From the NCBI GenBank assembly GCA_039592335.1, contig JBDHBX010000002.1:1-64000 (forward strand): a DNA stretch of 64,000 bases, given 5' to 3'. Shown piece by piece: positions 58,980-64,000 of the stretch. Under the pieces are notes generated by a model, which did no database searches, was not told where the DNA came from, and saw only the letters and a program-made list of their open reading frames with translations. Each line of letters starts with the position of its first letter. The stretch's first letter is position 1. Position numbers and translations under genes: made by a program. This DNA comes from WVYX01 sp039592335 (GTDB taxonomy: Bacteria > Gemmatimonadota > Gemmatimonadetes > Gemmatimonadales > GWC2-71-9).

Positions 58980-60472
58980 CGATGGACAGCCTGCGTGAGT
59001 TCATCACTGCGTTGGAGCGGGCGGGCGAGTTGGTCCGCGTGACGCGGCCGGTGTCGGTGCAACTCGAGATCGCCGAGGTGGCCGACCGCTGCATGAAGAG
59101 CGCGGGTGGCGGGCCGGCGCTGCTGTTCGAGCAGCCGCTGTTGGCCGACGGCACCACGTCGGAGATCCCGGTGGGGATCAATCTGTTCGGCTCGATGCGG
59201 CGGATGGGCATGGCGCTCGGCGTGGACGACCTGGACGAGATCGGGCGGCGCATCGAGGAGTTGATCAAGCTCAAGGTACCCGAGGGCTGGCGCGAGAAGC
59301 TCGCCATGCTCCCCAAGGTGGCGGAGATCGCGAAGTACCCGCCGCGCACCGTGTCGGGCAAACCGGCGTGTCAGCAGGTCGTGCAGCGGGGAGATGAGAT
59401 CGATCTCGGTCGGCTGCCCATCACGACGTGCTGGCCGGACGACGGCGGGCCCTACATCACGCTGCCCCAGGTGGTCACCCGCGACCCCAAGACCGGCGTG
59501 CGCAACGTTGGCATGTACCGAGTGCAGGTGCTGGAGCGGGACCTGCTCGCGATGCACTGGCAGCGCCACAAGGTGGGTGCTGCCCACTGGCGCGACATGG
59601 CCGCCCGGGGAGAGAAGATGGCGGTGGCGATCGCGTTGGGTGGGGACCCACCCTCGATCTACTCCGCGTCGGCCCCGCTGCCGCCCAACATCGACGAGTA
59701 CATCTTCGCCGGCTTCCTGCGCCGCAAGCCGGTCGGCCTCTCCAAGGCGGTGACCAGCGATCTCCTGGTGCCGGCCGAAGCCGACATCGTGATCGAAGGC
59801 GTGATCGACCCGGCGGAGCCGCTCGTGCTGGAGGGACCGTTCGGCGACCACACGGGCTTCTACTCGCTGGCCGACGACTATCCGGCGGTGCACGTGACCG
59901 CGGTGACGATGCGGCGCGATCCGGTCTATCCCGCCACCATCGTGGGGCGGCCTCCGATGGAGGATTTCTACCTGGGGCACGCCACGGAGCGGATCTTCCT
60001 CCCGCTGCTGCGCCTGACCGTGCCGGAGATCGTGGACTACCACATGCCGGCCGCCGGCATCTTCCACAACCTCGTGTTTGTGAGCATCGACAAGCAGTAC
60101 CCGGGCCAGGCGTGGAAAGTGATGAACGCCCTGTGGGGCATGGGGCTCATGTCCCTGGCCAAGGTGGTCGTGGTGCTCGACCGCGACGTGAACGTGCGCG
60201 ACCCCGAGGAGGCGTGGTGGGTCGCGCTCAACCACATCGATCCCGAGCGCGACATCCGCTTCACCATGGGGCCCATCGACGTGCTGGACCACGCATCGCG
60301 CGCGTTCACTTACGGCTCCAAGATGGGCATCGACGCCACCACCAAGTGGAAGGAGGAGGGGTTCGACCGCGATTGGCCCGCCCGTATCGAGATGGATCCG
60401 GAGACGAAGGCCAGGGTCGACGCCATGTGGGGTGAGCTGGGGATCCGGCTCACACCGCGCCGCAACCCGTGA
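58976..60472 (+). CDS. UbiD-family prenyl-FMN decarboxylase (menaquinone type)
   Basis: 498 residues; the ATG at 58976 has a second ATG two codons later. Family motifs are present: REFITALERAGELVRV, ITTCWPDDGG with the binding Arg region, GMYRVQVLERD, EGPFGDHTGFYS and FVSIDKQYPGQA. With UbiX making prenyl-FMN, it decarboxylates the aromatic precursor after futalosine-derived ring formation or its prenylated form. Coupled to menG and to the prenyltransferase by 4-base overlaps. Confidence 0.94.
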   Translation: MTMDSLREFITALERAGELVRVTRPVSVQLEIAEVADRCMKSAGGGPALLFEQPLLADGTTSEIPVGINLFGSMRRMGMALGVDDLDEIGRRIEELIKLKVPEGWREKLAMLPKVAEIAKYPPRTVSGKPACQQVVQRGDEIDLGRLPITTCWPDDGGPYITLPQVVTRDPKTGVRNVGMYRVQVLERDLLAMHWQRHKVGAAHWRDMAARGEKMAVAIALGGDPPSIYSASAPLPPNIDEYIFAGFLRRKPVGLSKAVTSDLLVPAEADIVIEGVIDPAEPLVLEGPFGDHTGFYSLADDYPAVHVTAVTMRRDPVYPATIVGRPPMEDFYLGHATERIFLPLLRLTVPEIVDYHMPAAGIFHNLVFVSIDKQYPGQAWKVMNALWGMGLMSLAKVVVVLDRDVNVRDPEEAWWVALNHIDPERDIRFTMGPIDVLDHASRAFTYGSKMGIDATTKWKEEGFDRDWPARIEMDPETKARVDAMWGELGIRLTPRRNP

Positions 60473-61368
60473 GCGTTCAACAGCCCGAGGGGCAGACGTT
60501 CGCCGGGGAGTCGCTGCTGCTCCGCTACGTCAACTTCGTCAAGCTCCCGCACACCGTCTTCGCGCTCCCGTTCGCGTTCCTGGGCGTCGTGTACGCGTCG
60601 TTCGGCGCGGCGATCACCCTGCGCCAGGTCGTGCTCGTGTTGGTGGCGTTCACCGCGGCGCGGTTTGCCGCGATGGGCTTCAACCGGGTCGTGGACCGGC
60701 ACTACGACGCACGCAACCCCCGCACCAAGTACCGTGAGCTCCCCGCCGGTCGATTGACCTTGCCGCAGGCGGTGTTATCGGTCGTGCTGGCCTGCGCGGT
60801 GTTCGTGGGCGCGGCGGCGCTGCTCAACCGCCTGTGTCTCGCCTTGAGTCCCCTCGCGTTGGCGTGGATCCTGTTCTACAGCTACACGAAGCGCATCACG
60901 CCGCTGAGCCACCTGTGGCTCGGCCTGGGCCTGGGCATCGCGCCGGGCGCCGGCTACATCGCGGTGACGGGTGCCTGGAGCGATCCGTGGTGGACGCTGC
61001 CGGTGATCGCGCTGGCCGTGCTCGCGTGGGTCGGCGGGTTCGACATCTTCTACGCGTTGCCCGACGAGTCGTTCGACCGGGAGCACGGGCTCAAGAGCGC
61101 GGCGGTCTTGCTCGGCCAGCGGCGGGCCATTCTGCTGGCCAAGCTGCTGCACGGCGTGACCATCCTGGCGTTGGTGGGGTTCGGGATGGGGACCCAGTTC
61201 GAGATGATCTACTACGTCGGCGTGGCGCTGGCCGCCCTGCTCCTCGCGTGGGAGCATCAACTCGTGCGCCCGGGCGATCTGAGCCGCCTCGATGCGGCCT
61301 TCTTCCGGATGAACGGGATCATGAGCATTGTTGTGTTCCTGTTTGCCCTGGGGGATCGGTTGCGATGA
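60469..61368 (+). CDS. UbiA-family prenyltransferase (MqnP type)
   Basis: 299 residues from a GTG overlapping the UbiD stop as GTGA. About eight membrane segments. The first Asp motif is NRVVDRHYDARNPRT (residues 72-86), which binds the polyprenyl diphosphate with Mg2+; the second reads DIFYALPDESFDREHGLKS. The form is close to the prenyltransferases of the futalosine menaquinone pathway and to 4-hydroxybenzoate octaprenyltransferase; the neighbours favour the former. Confidence 0.92.
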   Translation: MSVQQPEGQTFAGESLLLRYVNFVKLPHTVFALPFAFLGVVYASFGAAITLRQVVLVLVAFTAARFAAMGFNRVVDRHYDARNPRTKYRELPAGRLTLPQAVLSVVLACAVFVGAAALLNRLCLALSPLALAWILFYSYTKRITPLSHLWLGLGLGIAPGAGYIAVTGAWSDPWWTLPVIALAVLAWVGGFDIFYALPDESFDREHGLKSAAVLLGQRRAILLAKLLHGVTILALVGFGMGTQFEMIYYVGVALAALLLAWEHQLVRPGDLSRLDAAFFRMNGIMSIVVFLFALGDRLR

Positions 61369-61556
61369 CCACGACGGGCTTGGGGGAGCGAGGAGCCGGA
61401 AACGGCAAGACCGGTCGGCGACCGAGGCGCCGCCGCGGGGACCCGTCGCGCAAGCCGGGGGTGGGCAAGAGCCGCCCAATCCCGAAGGCCCCCCCTCCCC
61501 CCGGGCCGCCTCGCCACCCGCATAAGGTCCCCACTCCCAACCGGAGAGGTCAATGA
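61365..61556 (+). CDS. small basic Pro-rich protein between ubiA and ubiX
   Basis: 63 residues. The ATG at 61365 overlaps the ubiA TGA as ATGA, and its own TGA overlaps the ubiX ATG, also as ATGA, so it is exactly bracketed by two coupled junctions. It is extremely basic (about 20 Arg+Lys, two acidic residues) and Pro/Gly-rich, with the stretch GRRPRRRRGDPSRKPGVGKS. No known family. An independent GGAGAGG ribosome site for ubiX lies in its last codons, so the alternative is a non-coding spacer. Confidence 0.55.
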   Translation: MTTTGLGERGAGNGKTGRRPRRRRGDPSRKPGVGKSRPIPKAPPPPGPPRHPHKVPTPNRRGQ

Positions 61557-62137
61557 GCAGCGCCCCTTGGATCCTCGGCATTACCGGGGCCTCCGGCGGA
61601 CCGTATGCGGTGCGCCTGCTGGAGGTTCTCGCACGGCACCAGGTGCCGCTCATGCTCGTGGTGTCGAGCCACGGCTGGCGCCTGCTGCAGATGGAGGCGG
61701 ACGTCGGCTCGGAGGAGGAGCTGCGGGAGGCGACGGGCGGGCAGTGGTCCAGCATCACCGTGTACGACAACGCCGACCGCGGTGCCACACCGGCCTCGGG
61801 CTCCGCCCGCAGCGCCGGCATGGTCGTGTGTCCCTGCTCCATGGGAACGGTCTCGGCCATCGCCCGTGGCAACAGCCGGTCGCTCGTCGAGCGCGCCGCG
61901 GACGTGACCCTCAAGGAGCGCCGGCAGCTCATCCTGGTGCCCCGCGAGACGCCTCTGTCCCTCGTGCACCTGCGCAACCTCACGGCGGTGACCGAGGCGG
62001 GCGCCACGGTGATCCCGGCGGCCCCGGGCTTCTACCACCGGCCGCAGCAGGTGCAGGACCTAGTGGACTTCATCGTGCAGCGCGTACTGGACCACATGCA
62101 GGTGGACGCGGAGCTGGTGCCCCGCTGGGAGGGGTGA
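61553..62137 (+). CDS. ubiX: flavin prenyltransferase
   Basis: 194 residues. GITGASGGPYAVRLLEVL, VVCPCSMGTVSAIARGNSRSLVERAADVTLKERR and LVPRETPLSLVHLRNL match UbiX. It attaches dimethylallyl to FMN to make the cofactor of the UbiD enzyme encoded in the same operon. A GGAGAGG site sits 6 bases before the ATG. Confidence 0.95.
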   Translation: MSSAPWILGITGASGGPYAVRLLEVLARHQVPLMLVVSSHGWRLLQMEADVGSEEELREATGGQWSSITVYDNADRGATPASGSARSAGMVVCPCSMGTVSAIARGNSRSLVERAADVTLKERRQLILVPRETPLSLVHLRNLTAVTEAGATVIPAAPGFYHRPQQVQDLVDFIVQRVLDHMQVDAELVPRWEG

Positions 62138-62141
62138 GCGG

Positions 62142-62615
62142 GTGCGCCTGGGCGTCATCTCCGATACCCACAACCATCTGCGCCCGGAGGTGTTCGAGGT
62201 CTTTTCGGAGGTGGATCACATTCTGCATGCGGGAGACATCGGCCGCCTCGACGTCATCACGGAGCTCGAGGCGCTGGCCCCCGTCACGGCCGTGTACGGC
62301 AACACCGACAGCTTCGACGTGCGCGGCACGTGCCCGCAGGTGGCCGAGGTCGAGTTGGATGGGTTCATCGTCGTGGTGACGCACGGCGACCAGTTCGGCT
62401 CGCCGGCGCCCGACCGGCTGGTCGAGGCGTTTCCCCACGCCGAGATCCTGGCGTATGGCCACACGCATCAGCCGCGGCTCGAGCTGGTGAACAAGACGGT
62501 GACGGTGATGAACCCGGGAGCGGCCGGCCCCGCCCGCTTCGGCCTCAGGCCGTCAGTGGGGATCATGGAGCTGGAGCCCGGTATCCCTCCCCGGGCCAGG
62601 TTGGTGGAGCTGTAG
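62142..62615 (+). CDS. YfcE/MJ0936-type phosphodiesterase
   Basis: 157 residues from a GTG 4 bases after ubiX. Motifs VISDTHNHL, HAGDIG, YGNTDSFD, THGDQFG and YGHTHQPR form the two-metal site, and MNPGAAGPARF closes the fold. These small enzymes hydrolyse phosphodiesters; their substrates in cells are unknown. Its stop abuts the stop of the convergent antiporter gene with no spacer. Confidence 0.92.
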   Translation: MRLGVISDTHNHLRPEVFEVFSEVDHILHAGDIGRLDVITELEALAPVTAVYGNTDSFDVRGTCPQVAEVELDGFIVVVTHGDQFGSPAPDRLVEAFPHAEILAYGHTHQPRLELVNKTVTVMNPGAAGPARFGLRPSVGIMELEPGIPPRARLVEL

Positions 62616-63602
62616 TCAGCCGGTCACCACCACCCACGCGAGGTAGATCGAGAACCCCACCAGTAGGAACACCCCCTCACGGCGCGACACCTTCCAGCGC
62701 GACCACATGATGGGGAGCAGGACCACGGTGAAGGCGAGGAGCACCCAGTTGTCCACGGCGCGGGAGACGTCGTGCACCCGGACCGGGAAGATCGTCGCAG
62801 TCACACCCAGGATGCCGAACAGGTTGAAGATGTTGGAGCCGATCACGTTGCCGAGGGCGATGTCCGGTTCCTGATGCCGTGCGGCCGCCACGCAGGTGGC
62901 CAGCTCCGGCAGGCTGGTGCCCATGGCCACGATCGTGAGGCCGATCACCCGCTCCTCCACGCCCAGCACGCGGGCACCCGTCACTGCGCCCAGCACGGAG
63001 AGCTCCGCCCCGATCGCCACCGCGATCAGGCCCAGAACGAGGAGCGAGATGTGGCGGCCCCAGGCGCGCGCTACACCCTCCTGCAGATGCGCCGCGCGCT
63101 TCACCTCGCGATCCATGGCGGCGGCCTCGGTCGTGCTGACACCGCGTCGGGCGTGATAGATCGTGTACAACACGAAGAGCAGGAGGCCGACCAAGAGCGC
63201 GATGCCTTCAACGTGTCCGACCATGCCGTTGAAGGCGGCCGCCAGCACGGCGAGTGTGGCCGCCAGCATGATCCAGTACTCGACCTTCAGGGTGTGCTTC
63301 CGCACCGGAATCGCCATCATTACGGCGGCCACGCCCAGGATGGCCCCGATGTTGAAGATGCTCGAGCCGATGATGTTGCCGTAGGCGATGTCGGTGGAGC
63401 CCCGCCAGGCCGCCCGGACGCTCACGGCGAGCTCGGGGAGGCTCGTTCCCAGGGCCACGACCGTGAGCGCGACGACGGCGGTGGAGACGCGAGCGAGGAG
63501 TGCCACGGCCGTCGCGCCCCGGACCAGGAGACTCCCCCCTAACAGCAACACGGCGAGGCCGGCACCCAGCTCGATGACCGCGAGGCCCACTTGGTGGATC
63601 AT
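62616..63602 (-). CDS. CaCA-family calcium/sodium antiporter
   Basis: 328 residues from the ATG at 63602, whose bases overlap the upstream gene's TGA (ATGA). Two inverted halves with about 10 membrane segments carry the alpha-repeat motifs ALGTSLPELAVSV...GNIIGSSIFNIGAILG and AMGTSLPELATCVAA...GNVIGSNIFNLFGILG, the ion-binding signature of YrbG-like Na+/Ca2+ exchangers. The central acidic loop is short. Confidence 0.95.
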   Translation of the reverse strand: MIHQVGLAVIELGAGLAVLLLGGSLLVRGATAVALLARVSTAVVALTVVALGTSLPELAVSVRAAWRGSTDIAYGNIIGSSIFNIGAILGVAAVMMAIPVRKHTLKVEYWIMLAATLAVLAAAFNGMVGHVEGIALLVGLLLFVLYTIYHARRGVSTTEAAAMDREVKRAAHLQEGVARAWGRHISLLVLGLIAVAIGAELSVLGAVTGARVLGVEERVIGLTIVAMGTSLPELATCVAAARHQEPDIALGNVIGSNIFNLFGILGVTATIFPVRVHDVSRAVDNWVLLAFTVVLLPIMWSRWKVSRREGVFLLVGFSIYLAWVVVTG

Positions 63603-64000
63603 GGGTGCGACTCCTGAGAGTGCCGCTCCAGCCACTCCTCCAGACCCATCGTACGGCGCAGGGCCCTGGGGTGACGGCGGAACCAGGAGAGCAGCAACAG
63701 CGTCTCGTCGATCGCCGCCGTGGGGATGGGACCGGGCTCCGGATCGCCGCCGTCGTGCTCGGCGACGAGCGCGCGGAACGCCTCGATCTCGATGGGCGTG
63801 TGCGGAGCTGGCGCGGCCGCGCGCACCGTGGCCCGTCGAATGACGTAGGCGCGGTCATCACCGTAGATGCCGGGGTCGGTGTAGACGAAGCTCAGCGCCT
63901 CGAGCGCCGCCTGCGCTCTGGTGCAGGCGGACAGCAGCCAGGTGAGGGCGTCGAACTTGTCGCGGGACCAGGTGGCGCGCTCGAAGTCCTGGGCGTCGCT
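63599..64000 (-). CDS. C-terminal part of an unidentified protein (5' truncated)
   Basis: The frame is open from the window edge to the TGA at 63599, giving at least 133 residues; an internal GTG at 63826 is not needed as a start. The visible part reads DKFDALTWLLSACTRAQAALEALSFVYTDPGIYGDD, then PHTPIEIEAFRALVAEHDGG and ends LEEWLERHSQESHP. It is helical and soluble with no clear motif. It precedes the antiporter gene in the same operon. No family was recognised. Confidence 0.7.
   Translation of the reverse strand, partial: SDAQDFERATWSRDKFDALTWLLSACTRAQAALEALSFVYTDPGIYGDDRAYVIRRATVRAAAPAPHTPIEIEAFRALVAEHDGGDPEPGPIPTAAIDETLLLLSWFRRHPRALRRTMGLEEWLERHSQESHP

Noticed and set aside
1..64000. CRISPR arrays, insertion sequences, attachment sites, rRNA or tRNA genes
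   Set aside because: No regularly spaced direct repeats, transposase or integrase motifs, or cloverleaf-like segments were seen. A dedicated tRNA or covariance search was not possible, so a single missed tRNA cannot be excluded.

Overview
The window is high-GC bacterial chromosome, almost fully coding, with many ATGA/GTGA start-stop overlaps and frequent GTG starts. The gene set points to an aerobically respiring bacterium with an outer membrane. It includes ETF plus ETF-quinone oxidoreductase, glutaryl-CoA-type acyl-CoA dehydrogenase, a UbiE/UbiD/UbiA/UbiX menaquinone-tail operon, Ser/Thr kinases with C-terminal PEGA domains, Big2/BACON/FN3-type surface lipoproteins and beta-barrel proteins. 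This mix fits Gemmatimonadota best. That assignment is an inference from gene content; no rRNA or tRNA gene was seen and no search was run.

Layout. 1-3.1 kb: a TPM-domain protein, a nucleotidyltransferase-like protein, the first codons of a secreted protein, a small coiled-coil membrane protein and a PflX-type radical SAM protein. 3.1-12.1 kb (minus strand): two tandem copies of a module made of a zinc-ribbon Ser/Thr kinase with PEGA domain plus a periplasmic partner, with a beta-barrel protein between them and a large repeat lipoprotein upstream. 12.5-14.8 kb: four-cluster ferredoxin, cupin, sugar nucleotidyltransferase. 14.8-20.1 kb: secreted amidase, M81 lipoprotein, then a tightly overlapped methyltransferase / TenA-like / hydrolase run. 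20.2-23.1 kb: DUF885 protease, a cory-CC-star small protein and its ArsA-like ATPase. 23-31.6 kb: CDF-like transporter, CstA, SDR, enoyl-CoA hydratase, lipoprotein, a decayed isocitrate dehydrogenase, phosphoesterase, SprT-like protease, acyl-CoA dehydrogenase. 31.6-37.9 kb: MFS, LigA, PolX, CDGSH protein, CorA. 38-41.4 kb: etfB-etfA-ETF-QO. 41.4-46.3 kb (minus): esterase, moeA, mobA, queD-like, tungstate-type ABC transporter. 46.3-52 kb: barrel protein, SH3 protein, guaB with an unusual leader, AlsT symporter. 52-54.9 kb: DHH phosphoesterase, Mrp, SAM hydrolase. 54.9-58.2 kb (minus): ECF sigma factor, candidate anti-sigma factor and two envelope proteins. 58.2-62.1 kb: the menaquinone operon. 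62.1-64 kb: phosphodiesterase, CaCA antiporter and a truncated gene.

How they work together. The enoyl-CoA hydratase, SDR and acyl-CoA dehydrogenase would send electrons through EtfAB and ETF-QO into the menaquinone made with the 58-62 kb operon. The ABC transporter, MobA and MoeA form a molybdenum/tungsten cofactor block. The duplicated kinase modules and the sigma-factor operon look like two separate envelope-sensing systems. The points most worth a second look are the duplicated kinase modules, the cory-CC-star/ArsA pair, the ETF-QO lacking one cluster cysteine, the isocitrate dehydrogenase remnant, a hidden basic small gene between ubiA and ubiX, and the guaB leader.
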